The notes under the pieces are model-generated. The model searched no databases. It was not told the DNA's origin and saw only the letters and a list, made by a program, of their open reading frames with translations. Positions 48,766 through 60,803 of a DNA stretch of 64,000 nt are shown here, in pieces. The stretch comes from Haemaphysalis longicornis. Its lineage: Eukaryota > Arthropoda > Arachnida > Ixodida > Ixodidae. Both the position numbers and the translations under genes were made by a program. The stretch spans positions 58,671,826 through 58,735,825 of the forward strand of contig CM023454.1 of the NCBI GenBank assembly GCA_013339765.2. Reading direction: 5' to 3'. Positions within the stretch are counted from its first letter, which is position 1; each line of letters opens with the position of its first letter.

Positions 48766-50146
48766 CCGTCAAGTTCCTGCCCGTAGGTTAGTGCCAGTAA
48801 GATGAAGCTGTCATGCTTCATCAGTAAGATGAAGCTGTTATTCCAATACAAACCACCTGATTTATGTAAGGACAAATATTTCCTGTACAGCTTAAGGCAC
48901 TAACAACATTTCTGAAATTTTGCATTGTCAATTTTATTAAAAACTTTTGTACCATAAAGTTACGGGAAGACAAAGAAAATGAAATAGCAGATGGTGATGT
49001 GGCCCATTGCCTCCGAGATTGCTCTTGCCAATATTTTAATGCTACGTGACTTGTATATCAATTTTCAATTGGACATTTGTCCTCCTGGAAGAAAGAGTTA
49101 AAAGGTTGACTCCGTATCTTCTGCTGAAAACGCAACCGTGTGGTCCTGCACTTAACACTTAAGTTGTAAACTCAAAATTTAGGATATTCAAACGTAGCCA
49201 TGAAAGGCAATGCAGGATTCGTCATACAACAGATTTATTTGCTTTGCTTGACACCACAGCAGTTTCATCGCGTTCGCATTATAATATTTAATTTAATTCA
49301 ATACATCAAAATAGAGAACTTCAATTGAACCCTCTACCACCAAACGTTTTTCCAGAGATTCCTAAAATGATTTGATGAGTGTGAAGACTTGACAGTTTTC
49401 GCAACGACTATCTTTCTGCGAAATATATTCGTAAAGACGACAAGAGAAAATATTTTGTCAAACCACCGAATCACTAGAGTGCAGAATGTATGGCAACAAT
49501 TTCTACTTTGAAATATTTTTTTCTATTTGCTTTTGTCTGTAAGTACCCGTGTACTTTATTTTTGTACCGATTACTGTGAAAGGCAATTGTCCTCGTCTAA
49601 TATGAATTTTTCAGTTTTATACGTTATTTAAATTCTATGAGAAAACGTCACATTGCCAATTTTGCCATAACTTTGGTTCAGTTTTGGTTATTTTTCAAGC
49701 ACACGTTTTTTGCTGCATAACTATAAAGTGCCAGTGAACAAAGGCAGCAAATTGTAATGGAAATATGCGCTGATAGAACCCCACGTTTAGTAAGAAATAT
49801 TTTGATGATAACGTATAATACACTGAAGAAAAGTCACTCAGGGTGGAAACAGCAAGTTTGCATAAAACCTTCTCCCAAAGATATGTCATTGTTTGCCACA
49901 GAAAAGCCACCAACCGTCTATTGAAGCGGCCTCTGACAACCTTTATGTTTAATAACCGCTGATAACACATGAAGCAGCATAGCAGCAAGTCTCAAGCGGA
50001 AAGCTTTTACATACAAATACAACCCATAAGAAGGCAGCAGAGCTCTGCTAGGTACCAACCGAGCAACATTTGTATTTTTTTAAACTATTTGTGACCGCCG
50101 TAACCTCCAAGACAGGCGTGTTGTATATGTGCATTTAAATTGCACA
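48766..50146. repeat. Unidentified 1.4-kb repeat, copy 2
   Basis: Partner of 38282-39710. It begins inside the same RTE-derived segment (tcaagttcctgcccgtaggttagtgcc) but lacks the RTE tail present beyond copy 1, and has a local duplication of cagtaagatgaagctgt near 48.8 kb. The open frame of copy 1 is broken here. Confidence 0.75.
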
Positions 50147-53100
50147 CATGAGATTCTTTTATGATGCTGTTAACAGAATATTTATTGGAAACATGCGTAG
50201 TTGATGCAATGAAGAAACAGGGTTAAGCGCTGCCAGCTAATACTGAACAGGCAGGGAAATGTTTTCCTAGTAGTGTTCTCACAATTTTATTCCAGGAATC
50301 ATAAATACCGCGTAATTTTATACACTTTTATGAGAGGGGATTCGACATCCGGCAATTGAGCCCGTACGACCGGCGTATTTTACTCGTTTAAGGATTGGGG
50401 GCTCCTTCGAAGACATGTTTTGCTTGATTCCAGTACATCGATTTTTCCGAAAGTGTGCGGCTTCTCAGTGCATGTGAAAGATTTGTTTTGCTATATCACG
50501 CATAATGAACTGATCACAGTCATGTGGAAAATACTGAAAAGATAGGAAAGATGTTTTTGGATTGCAGCGCTGATAGGCATCCCCCAGATTAGGCCTTCCC
50601 TCTTTTTGTGCGTGTTTTGTTGGTTCCTCCCTCGGCCGGAACGAAAAAAATAAACCACTCGATGGCAGTGTACTCTTCCTAAGCCATTTTGTTGGAATGC
50701 TTTTCCTTCCACCTGACCATTAGAAAGCAAGGGGGAGGATGTCAAGGCGCTCAGGTCGTTAGTGAGCTGCTGCAGGGCAAGGGCCACTTCAAGGAGGCAA
50801 CCCGGCGACGGAATGCTCAAAATTCTGTGAGATATCTCGGAGCTGCATTGGAGAGGGGACACAAGCAATACGCGCTCCAATTGCGGTATCTGGGCAAGAA
50901 AGGACATGCTGCAGATCCAAAGCATCGTGGATGCCGCTTTGGCTTCAGTGAATGATATCGTGACCATAGTGCATGCCAAAAGGGACCTCTATATTCAAAA
51001 AAAGGATGTCCAGTCTTAGCAACGACGAAAACGAAGCACGGCGACAGGTAGAGAAGTGGACTGCGATGCATTGTAGAGGTAGTGGCCCGGATCATCGATG
51101 GTGAGTTGCATGCCTTTTCATGCTTTTTTTTTAATTCGCGTTGCTAAAGCCCAGCGTGGTCACAATTAAACTGGTTGCCAAACGTGCAAAGACTCGAAAT
51201 GTGGACCGTATTTTATTGTTGGCTGGAATTCTCAGCGACACATGGAAAAGAAAATGTACTGCGGCTGTGCTTGAGTTGTGGTCAAACCACGCATTTGTCC
51301 GCTGCATTTTATCTTCATCGTTCCCCCAGCCCACCCCCACAACGTGAATGGTGGGTTGAGGTAGGTAATCTGTAGGCAAGCAAAAAGCAGCGTCTTATCA
51401 CCTTGGCAGGGTAGAACATCTCCAAAAGATGGATGCCCAAAGTAAGGCGCAGGCCATTGGTGCCGAGGGTCACCGCAATGCCTTTAAATCTAAGATTTGC
51501 CACGGACAGAATAATTGCGCTCCTGAGATGGATTTTGACTCCTTACCAGATTACCAGGTGAGGATATTCTGTAGCACCCATGGACGCTCCCAGTTTAGGG
51601 GATGTTGAGGGTCATCCTATTGCTATCTGAAAGGACTGTTTTCATCATATTGCTATCTGAAAGGACTGTTTTCGGCGGTCGCGTAACTACACCGCCAACG
51701 GAGCAGAGTTGGGCACCCAGCCATTCCACGGGTCGGGAAAGTACGTTCGGCGTGATGGGATGCGCGGGGAAAGTCGGAGCGTCTTGGTCATCGTTGTGCA
51801 AGGGAAGGCAAATGAGTATGGCAATATTGAGTGGTCTTAACTGAGTGCCGCTGAGGTGGGAACAGATCAGTAGATAAGGTCTGATAAACAGGCTTCATTG
51901 GTAAATAATTTACCTTCGAACAGACGTGGCGGGCCGAACTGCTCGCTCTGCTTCGCTGGCTATTGTCGTCGGCCACCGAACAGAGAAAGGGCAGCGGCAT
52001 AGCTGGCAGGAATGTTCGCCATTACGGGACGTTCCGGGTGGCGGGGATAAGGGCATTTAGGGGATACCCTCCTGACTGTCAGGGAGACCAGGTGAGCCTG
52101 ATAATATAGAGAGGCCTCTGCCAGTTCTGTCGTACCATGATCTGGTCTGTCCAACCAGTTGACTGGTGGCAGACGCTCCCTCGGACACTTGCTCCGGTAT
52201 AAACTTGGCAAGCATGGAGATGGGCGGCAGCGGGATAAGACAGACGGCTGACGACATGACAACCAACAAGCGCCGGACCGGCAGAGAGCCGCCGATCACA
52301 CAAGCTGATACGGGTCACTAGCAATGTCTGGCGGTGCTCATTTGCCTTTGCAAGTGTTCAATGAGCAGTGAAAACTGCTTCTATTGTTCTGGGCACGAGC
52401 GTTTTGGAAATGGTAAGTCACGATGCAGTGACGCGTTGAAAGTTTGTTTCCGGGTGCAGTGAATGGCGGCACGGAAGTCGTAAAAAGGTTGAAGAAAAGG
52501 CCGCGGGAAGCATTTTGGCAAAAGTTGGACCGTACAATGAAAAACGTGGACAACAGCGTTCAAGCGTCTTAAGGTCGCGGCCCATGGTCGTGCGGGTGGC
52601 GCTGGGAATTGGCTTCCGCACGAGTTACCGAGGCGGATCAGCTTACGGCCCGGGGAACACCGAACATTGCGATTGCTGCAACAGCAGATTTGTGGGTCCT
52701 CACCTCCAAGTGGCACATAAATACTTACAATGCGTCTAGTTCAAGGAACAGCCTTCGAGAACTGATTGATGTCTCGCGCACGGTTCATTTGGCGTCTGTG
52801 TATTTGTGTGTGCTCTCGAGGAAGAGTACATATTTATCGGAAGTTTCTTTGGCAATTGCATTGGTCTTGTAACAGATATTTTTCATTTTTCATCTGGTAT
52901 TCGCGAGTAATCGTTACTTTTAATTTGTGGTTGTATTTAGCACTTCGGGTTTTTGGTGACCTACGTTCAATATCCCTGGCTTGTTTTTGTTGTTTTTTTT
53001 TGCGCGTAGTGTTACAGTTCGAGTGGTGTTTTGCTTAGCACTCGGAATATTTGCTTGCATAGTTTGATTTTTCAGTGTTATTGTTCCCATGTTTTGGTTA

Positions 53101-53782
53101 GGTTTGGCTGGTGCTTTTGTTCTGTATTTTGGACATGTAAGGTTGCAAGCAGCCCAGGAACTAGTTTTTGAGGGTGGCAGAGTCTTTATCGAAGGCAGCG
53201 GCGATAGGCCTGGAGGGTGTTAGGCCTCCGCTCGCTGTGTTAGTGTTTTGTTACATGTTCTTTCCGCCTTCCTTCCTGCGGAATGTCCAGAGAGCGCATG
53301 TGTTTCCTTGTGACCGTCTAAAGACGAGAGGTGTCTGACGTCAATGCCACATGGTAGTTACCAGACTGCTTTTGGACGAAGAAAGGTTCAGCGAGACAAG
53401 GTGGAGTCGGAATGTTCTTTATTTTACGAGTTTTTTGTACCTACGGTTGAGAGAGGACGCAAGAAAGAATTGTTACCGCGGTGGTTTCTGCTTGCTAGAG
53501 CCCGATTACGTTCTCGCCAGCCATGCAGCAGTTGGGCATCTTTTTGTCATTCAGGACCCTATCTGGGATTGGGTCACGATTCCATCCTATTACGCTGCGC
53601 GGCATTTTAACCCAATTTTATGTTGTCTTGTGTCACCCTTAATGTCTTCGGTAAAGGTCGTGTAAACGCATAGGAATAGACTTTTTTCTTCATCATCATA
53701 CCTCGTCTCCACATCAGGTGCCTGGCTTTCCTACATGGCGAGACCATCCCAACTTCACTTCAAACCTAACTGAACTGATGTC
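50147..53782. other. No recognisable gene
   Basis: A GC-richer interval (50.69-52.75 kb) holds many short ORFs on both strands. A minus-strand 162-codon ORF (50979-50491) and coiled-coil-like forward fragments near 50.75-51.0 kb may be remains of a mobile element or gene, but I cannot assign them. 52.8-53.7 kb is T-rich. Confidence 0.4.
51613..51672. repeat. 30-bp tandem duplication
   Basis: Two 30-bp units, the second starting at 51643, differ by one base and share attgctatctgaaaggactg. Confidence 0.85.
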
Positions 53783-53798
53783 CTCATAAACCATTCTT

Positions 53799-54038
53799 GA
53801 TTGATTGATTATGGGGTTTAACGCGCCGACGCAACGCAGGCGATGAGGCGCGCCGTAGTGGAGGGCTCCGGATTAATTTTGACCACCTGGGGATCTTTAT
53901 CGTGCGCCGAAATCTCGTACACACGGGCGTTTTTGCTTTTCGCCTCCATCAGAAAAGCGACCGCCGCGGCCGGGAATCGAACCCGCGACCTCGTGCTCAG
54001 CAGCGCAACGCCTTAGCCACTGAGCCACCGCGGCGGGT
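53799..54038 (-). mobile_element. tRNA-derived SINE, minus strand, with 16-bp target-site duplication
   Basis: Reading the minus strand: box A tggctcagtgg (plus 54017-54027), box B ggttcgattcc (plus 53973-53983), then a body homologous to the SINE at 33.7 kb and a tail of (aatc)n (plus gattgattgatt, 53799-53810). Perfect direct repeats ctcataaaccattctt flank it at 53783-53798 and 54039-54054. Intact boxes and a clean duplication indicate a fairly recent insertion, mobilised in trans by a LINE. Confidence 0.92.
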
Positions 54039-54054
54039 CTCATAAACCATTCTT

Positions 54055-55117
54055 ATCAATATTATATATCCTTTGTCGCTTTCTGCTTCAGTTTTAGTTG
54101 CGCATGACTCCTTCTAGATAGCAGAAGCTTATTTGTACCCACAATAATTTTAATGAAACAGGCTGTACGTTCCAGAACATGTTGTCTGCACTGATTAATA
54201 CGTGGGCGCCACAATCTCGAAAGCGTTCTAGTTTCTAGTTGGTCGAAATATTCTGGAACTCTTCAGTGGAGCTCTGCGCCTCACCTGTATATCTTCGCCG
54301 CACTATACATCATATCCACTAAACCATTCGACAATGTACCATATGTTCTAGACCCTATAGCGTCGCTTATTTCGTAATAATAAAGGGAATATGGTATGCG
54401 CTGGAAATATGAAGGTACATGTTGTTTTAAAGATAAGGCATTAGCTTTCTGATAGTTTAGTGATAATTTCAAAAAAGCTCCTAAATTCATTTGCTGTAAA
54501 AGGACCTGTCTTTTACAAATAATATTCATTCATTAGGCACTCAAAATTTTGAGACATCCACTTTATTTTTGTTATCAGAAGGTGTTTCAAACTGCTTTCT
54601 AAGAAAATTTTCTCATTGTTTGAATCACCGTGTTTTAGGACTGTGAAGTGCACAGGCGTGTCACTAGGTTGTAAATGAGCCCTCCAAAATTTTTGAACCC
54701 TGATGCTTCCGAGAGTTAATGAAGCAATGGTTGAAAAATCCCAAAGCCTTTCATTGGCGACTGCGATACCCCGCTTCAATAAAATAGAATTCCGCTGAAT
54801 AGAGTAAGCGGAAACTCGTGAGAAAGTCAACGATATTAGAAATATTACACAACTTGAGCTGTAGCCGAATATTACGGCGGAGTAGCCGTAACATACGTAT
54901 TCTTCAACCGTGCCGAAGCCTATCGGAGATGTGTGCGAGAACACACGTGGTGTAGAAAACGAATGTTGCTCTAAAAAACCATAGCTACTAAAATACGAAT
55001 TCTGTGCGTCGTTTCAGGGATCACTTGTTAGGGAGATGCGGTAAGTGTAGAAATAAAAAAAAAATTACTAGTGTCTAAGCAAGCATGATCGCTAATATTT
55101 TATCCCAACTTCAAATG
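54055..55117. other. No recognisable gene
   Basis: A 143-codon minus-strand ORF (54944-54513) with a hydrophobic N-terminal third is the longest frame. I see no known domain and the sequence is AT-rich, so coding is uncertain. Confidence 0.4.
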
Positions 55118-57268
55118 AAGGTTAAGGGTTTGATTCAATGGCGCAGGCCTACAAGGGCAAATACCGCCAAAGACAAGGTTTTTTGATTATATCTCACATG
55201 TGAATATAAATACGAAAATATCTCAGTGAAAACGAAAGTAAAACGACTTAACATTTAGGAAGACGGCTGGCGTAAAGGGCCAGGATGATTATGCTTGATA
55301 TGACTGGAGCTGTAAAAACTTCAGGTCTGATATAAACTGGAAAACACACCTTATAAAAAACGTTCAGTTGTCGGGCAAGAAGTGTTGTTGGTGTAGTGGA
55401 ATGTGCTGTTTTTACGGTTTAGGAAAATGTTTGTGTCGTGTGGTGTCTAGTGGCTTGCATTGAATGAGTATGTGAACTACATATAGTGCATGTGCACCCC
55501 TGCTGCACTGGGGTCCTAAAAGTCCCGTCAGAAGAAACGCGTGCGTTACATGCGTGTGCTCTATCCGTAGTCTAGCCGCGGCGACATCCCTACGTTTATT
55601 GTATGAGCCAGTTGTGTATCGTCCCAAGTGTGGCTTTATTGCATGTAGTTTGTTGTCTATCTGTTCAGTCTAGCGTTCTCGCTACGTTCTAAGCAAGTCT
55701 TGTTTTATGTGTGGCTTGAGGTCGGTCTATGATACCGTTGATATGTCTACAGTGTTCCTGAGTGCAGCAGCATAGGCCCTCTCATCAACCAAATAGTTGC
55801 CAACGATCGCAGAGTGTCCTGGGAAACAGCACTCTACCAGTGAATGTTTTTGTGCATAGGCAGACATATTTGGGTTGAAAACGAGAATAACTATGTGGTT
55901 TTTACTAGACTTGCCTGACGAAAATGCTTGAAAAAAACTAAAAAATACGTATAGATGACGAAATTGGAAATTTGATTTTCAGGAAGGTGTTTTACAGTGT
56001 GCAACATTCTATACGCTTCTGTTGTAAAAATGCTGCTGTGTACGCGCAGAGTTCTAGAGGCTTTAAAAATCCAACCATATGCACCACTATACACCATAGG
56101 GGGGGTTTCAGAAGCATCCCTAAAAATTTTGCACATAGGTATTTTAACTGCATAGACAGAACTTTCTGCAGTACTGCAGTTTGTGGCACGCGATTTTGGT
56201 CATGTTGCAATAAAGAAAACATACAAGACACTGAGCGAGCTTGCTAAGGCGGTAAAATGCCTGAAAAATATGATCTTTACACTTCTTAAAACGAAACACT
56301 GAGATCGGAAGCTCGCTCCCTCACTCGAACGAAAAGGTCAGGGAAGCGGATGGCCGATTTACAAACAGCACAGATGTGAATTTATTACTAGAGACCGGAT
56401 TAAAAGGACGCTGATTCACCAGTGAAATTTTAATTGAATACAGCAAGTTCATGTCAGTCCTTGTGTTCTCAAGTCACCACTTGTTACACCCAACATACAG
56501 ACTTCTTACCAGGCTAGTGCGGGAAGCAGCCGATGCTAGACGACGCTCCAACTGTAGCCCAATGTTAGGCATTGGTAATGATGTTTTAGTCGCCAACACG
56601 CTGCTTTGGTCCAAACGCGACCCATCCAAACCAGTATACAAGCGCAGCAGGAATTCTTTGTCCACACAATAGCATCGGTAAGACCAAAACTGAAGGTTAC
56701 CTATAAGTTTAAGAATTTTATGCTTAAGTTCCTTGATGTTAAGAACTAATGGGAGCTTCTGGTCAAATAGAACACTAAAAACTTGATCTATTTTTTCACA
56801 GCAATGAACACTTCATTAGGAGTAAGGTGTGGGGCTGGATGGACCCCATGCTTCCTGGAGAACACAATGCAAGAGCATTGTCCAGGTTAAGTTCAAAACC
56901 ATTTTTTTGTTTCCAGCTAGCAAGTTATTTGACGCTAAGCTGGACTTGACGTCTACCGATTCAGATATATGATTTGTCCAATATTTGGACGTCGCCCACA
57001 TGCATCAAAGAAGAGATTGTGGGTGGAAATGCCCGTGCAACAGAGTTCATCTGAACTATGGAAAAAGTGCCGCTCAACACTACACCTCGGGGCACGCCGT
57101 TTCTTTGCACGTGAACATTTCAGTGTTCCAAGACAACTATCACTCGGAAGGTTCTCTCCGACAAATAACTGACACGGGTGTTGCACATGCTACCTGAAAC
57201 ACCAAAAGCTTTGAGGTCACTCTAATCCCGTAATGCCAAGCGGTGTCATAGGCGTCCTTTTTTCGATA
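55118..57268 (-). mobile_element. LINE-C copy 2 (minus strand), 5'-truncated and decayed
   Basis: Matches LINE-C from mid-RT to the 3' end. The plus-strand block near 57.2 kb (gaggtcac...taatgccaagcggtgtcatagg) equals 16.23-16.29 kb, and the 3' end near 55.12 kb reads gattcaatggcgcaggcc. The catalytic RT box is changed: plus 56989-57005 encodes HVGD in place of YVDD. RNase H and C-terminal fragments (for example 55627-55412) persist with many stops. Confidence 0.8.
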
Positions 57269-57274
57269 GGTCTT

Positions 57275-58470
57275 TGCAGAATTTTACAGTGATGCTTCTA
57301 AAACCTCCACTATGGTGTGTAGGCTGCTCACTATCTGAATTTAATATAGCCTGAACAATAAGCGTACACACAACCATTTTTTCAGCAGAAGCCTATAAAA
57401 TTTTACTCCTCGTACCGCACATTCTTGAAAATCAAATTTCCAATTCCGTTATCTATACAGATTTATTGAGTGTTGTTCGCGCACAAGCATCACACATGCC
57501 CCAACAAACTACATAGTTATTCTTGTGTTCAACGCCGTTATGTCCGTGTGTGCTCAAAAGGATGAGCTGCTCTTCCGCTCGGACTGAGGACACCCTGGGA
57601 TTGCTGGGAGAGAGTTAGCAGACGAGAGGGCCGCGGCTTCTGCAGTCATTAACACTGTAAAATTTACAATGGTACTCAACACATACCTCAAGCCAAACAT
57701 AACACAACACTTGTGCAGAACATTGAAAATACACTGGAATGAACAGACAGACAACCAACTACAAGTAATAAAGCCACACTTGGGACGCTACACAGCTGGC
57801 TCACACAACAGATACACAGAAGTCACCTTGGCTAGGCTACGAACAGGGCACACCAATGCAACCCACTCGTACCTGCTGACGGGATGTTGTAGCCCCAGTG
57901 CAGCAAGTGCAGAAAGGCCCCATCCGTAGTTGACATACAAATCACGTGCAAGGCCCTTCACAGCACACGACGCAAACACTTTCCATAAATCAAAAGACGA
58001 CACGTTCCTCTGCACCCATCTTACTTTTTAGCCTACGAACCAATTTTTTCTCATCAACGTGCTTTTTAAGGTTTTAGCTGAGGTAAAAATTCGGCAGCCC
58101 TTGTCATATCACGGGTAATTATCTTGGCCCTTTACTTCACACATCGCCATTGTCTTTTTTGCGTTACTTATACTTCTACTCACAAGTTTTAGTATTTAAA
58201 GTCTCATAAACCATGAAATAACTTCAGTAAAGTACGTTGTTGGGCTAGTTGGTGCATGTCTCTACTTGAAAAAGGCGCTAAAAAAATATACACAACACGA
58301 GCACGAAGAAGGACGGGAGCATCCGTCCCGTCCTTCTTCGTGCTCGTGTTGTGTATATTTTTTTAGCGCCTTTTTCAAGTAGAGACATGAAATAACTTCT
58401 TTGGCGGTCTTTGTCCTTAGTCGGCCTTGCTCCATTAACACCCAACTATCACCATCATCATCATCAGAAA
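57275..58470 (+). mobile_element. LINE-C copy 3 (plus strand), RNase H to 3' end
   Basis: Begins abruptly in the RNase H domain (gcagaattttacagtgatgc, encoding EFYSDAS, at about 57284) and runs through the C-terminal region (57669-57929) to ggccttgctccattaacacc and a (catcat)n tail at 58450-58465. It lies head to head with copy 2; each has its own 3' end, so these are two insertions. It is interrupted by the hairpin element at 58226-58385. Confidence 0.8.
58212..58399. mobile_element. 160-bp fold-back (near-palindromic) insertion with 14-bp target-site duplication
   Basis: Direct repeats catgaaataacttc at 58212-58225 and 58386-58399 bound a 160-bp insert. Within it, 58255-58318 and 58326-58389 are perfect inverse complements (64 bp each, the last 4 shared with the right duplication) around a 7-nt loop, gcatccg. 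The outer 29 nt (58226-58254) are unpaired and contain gttgggctagttggt, the motif also at the 3' end of the Penelope-like element at 31.03 kb. It has no coding capacity. The perfect arms indicate a recent origin. Confidence 0.9.
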
Positions 58471-59154
58471 TAATTGTCACCCTTCCATGGTCATGTTCGT
58501 TTCGCTTTCGAAATAGTAATTGATTTACAAGCTATTTGAAGACATTAGTTGTAAGATGGCATACATCATCATTTTCGAAGAAAGCACACGAACGTGCGCT
58601 TTGATATTAAATTGGGGTTACACAAGCCGGGGTAGGAAGCGTTGTAGTAGTTACCAAGTAGCATGCATTATTTTTCTCCCTTGCAAGTTCATGACAATGC
58701 TTCTTTTAGAATAAAATATAACAGTCGTTCCGCCATTCCGTCGCACTCTTTTCAAGCTTTGTAGAGAGGTCCTACCAAGCATGCCTATGTATTCATGATA
58801 AGAGAAGTCGGAGGGTGTTTTTCTGACTAAACTCTTGCCGCTGGGATCGGTCGACAGTGCTCTATTTTCTGCAAAATAGTTCTCAGAGTTTTTAGCCCTC
58901 GCTGCGTTTGCACGTTTAACGTTAACTTAAAAAAAACTGTATTTATAAACTCGCTGCAGACATCTCTAAAGTGGCGACGCATGCATCTTCTTTGGAGACG
59001 TTGAAGAGGGGGGAGTATTAGTACTTAGATTCCTTTTCGCCATGTTATTTGGACATACTTTTATTTTTTTGTACTAAGGTCGCACCTTTTGCTGCCTTTA
59101 GATACTCTGTGCGTGGCTTTTTTTTCTTCGAAAATAATATTTTCCTAATGTAGT
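58471..59154. other. No recognisable gene
   Basis: AT-rich spacer between two LINE-C copies, with short ORFs only. Confidence 0.5.
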
Positions 59155-59419
59155 CCTCCTGCGCTCGGGGCATCTTGAGAAATCTGGGTGACGGTATTGG
59201 CGACATCGCGGACCCCGAGCCCCCCTACTCACCCTGTAATGTACCGCGGGTAGGAGTTGCAAAGTGAAGGGCAGAAACCACGAACGCTGGCCGTCGGAGC
59301 CCAGGTGAAGCCGCGGAGAATGGGCTCCATCTCTGTGTACAAGGAAGGCAGCTGCGGGACCTCTCTCGGTAGTAGGGTAACGCGAGCGAAGAAGGTACCC
59401 CCATTTCCTACCTTTATAC

Positions 59420-60006
59420 TTGCTGTATAGTTTTTTTAAATTCGCCAAACCCACTTATCGGCCAAATAAACGGGGGTGCACCGACGTATCGTATCCACCT
59501 ATTGCGACCATGACAATCCAAAAACCTGAAAACTGTTCCCCCCCTTCTTTGCAATTGAACAAGCCAGGCATTTTGCATCACATACCATGTTCCAGACTTC
59601 AGTTTTTAGAAACTATTATAGGGGAATCCTATAAAGCTAAGGACCACAGAACGGGCGAGATCGTGGTCGAGGTGCACAGTCGACAGAAGGCCACAAAACT
59701 CCTGAAGCAGACCCAACTTGGCTATCTTGACATCAACGACATGCCCCACCGAACCTTCAAAAGGTCTCAGGGTGTGATGTCTGAGCCAGATCTAGCAAAA
59801 GAGACTGAGGCCAATCTTCTTGGAGGCCTGAAAAGTCAAGCCGTGACGGCGGTCAGGCGCATAATCATTAGAGACGATAAGGTAATACCCACTACACATA
59901 AAATCCTGATATTTGACCCCTGCGTCCTTCCAGAACACATCAATGTTGGTTTCACTCGGTGCTCCATCCGTGCGCACATCCCGAACCCGCGACGCTGTTT
60001 AAAATG
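59420..60006 (+). pseudogene. LINE-C copy 4 ORF1, N-terminal 195 codons open
   Basis: Gag-like ORF1 of the I-like LINE. The frame from about 59510 (MTIQKPENC) to 60006 is intact and includes RSQGVMSEPDLAKETEANL and ends IPNPRRCLK, just before the zinc knuckles. The stop TGA at 60004-60006 comes after the first knuckle Cys; beyond it, other frames read SCRGQITCVKC and then a Pro-rich tail ending at 60640. This copy keeps the N-terminal domain better than the 19-kb copy and is useful for defining the protein. Confidence 0.75.
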
Positions 60007-60803
60007 ACAGCGGTTCAGGCACGGTACTAACTCGTGTCGGGGACAAATAACCTGTGTTAAGTGCGCCCAATAAGACCATCCCCCAGATAATTGTAACTCC
60101 TCTCCAATAACTCTCAGGGGCAACATGCGCCCACTCAGGGAAACGTGAAAAGTTTCAGCTTGAAAAGAAAATAATAAAAATCAATGAAAACATCATTTTC
60201 ACCGAGGAGCGAAAGAGGTTCGCCACTTAACCCTGGGGAGGTACGCCGACGCGGTCATCCGGGGGGTGGAGTGGCGTCTGGTTTCGGAGGGGACTAAGTA
60301 GCGCGAGTTGGACCTGGTCGCGGCTCCACCCCCCGGCCGGTTGCCTACCACAGCCGGTCCCACCCCCCACCGCTCGCCAAGCCAGCAGCAGCTGTGGTGG
60401 CAAGCACCTGGGTTGGGGATGTCGCTGCATTCACTGCTTCCTCTCGACCGGAGCAAAGCACACGTGAGGGCACGGGAGGATATGGAGACGGCGGCAACCA
60501 CCGCGACCCCCATCAGCCGCTCACTGCCTGTGCCATCTGTCGTGGTCCCCATGCCCTCGGCAGTGGAAGCGCAGGCAAAGAACTCCCGACCGCGTAGCAA
60601 GTCTAGGGGGCCCAGTCTGATGGGCTCCTTTTTACACTGAGATGACGACATGCACGTCGAGCATGTACGAATTTAATCACAGCGAAAGGTAGAGGCCGCG
60701 GTGTGCAGCTAAGTAATGAAGGTGAAAAAACCGCTTCCCAGAGTTCAGCCCCGAAAATGGACACATAAACACGCACATATTCCCATCGTTCTAAACATAA
60801 ATA

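Noticed and set aside
54513..54944. 143-codon minus-strand ORF as a host gene
   Set aside because: No recognisable domain, no splice context that I can support, and AT-rich surroundings.
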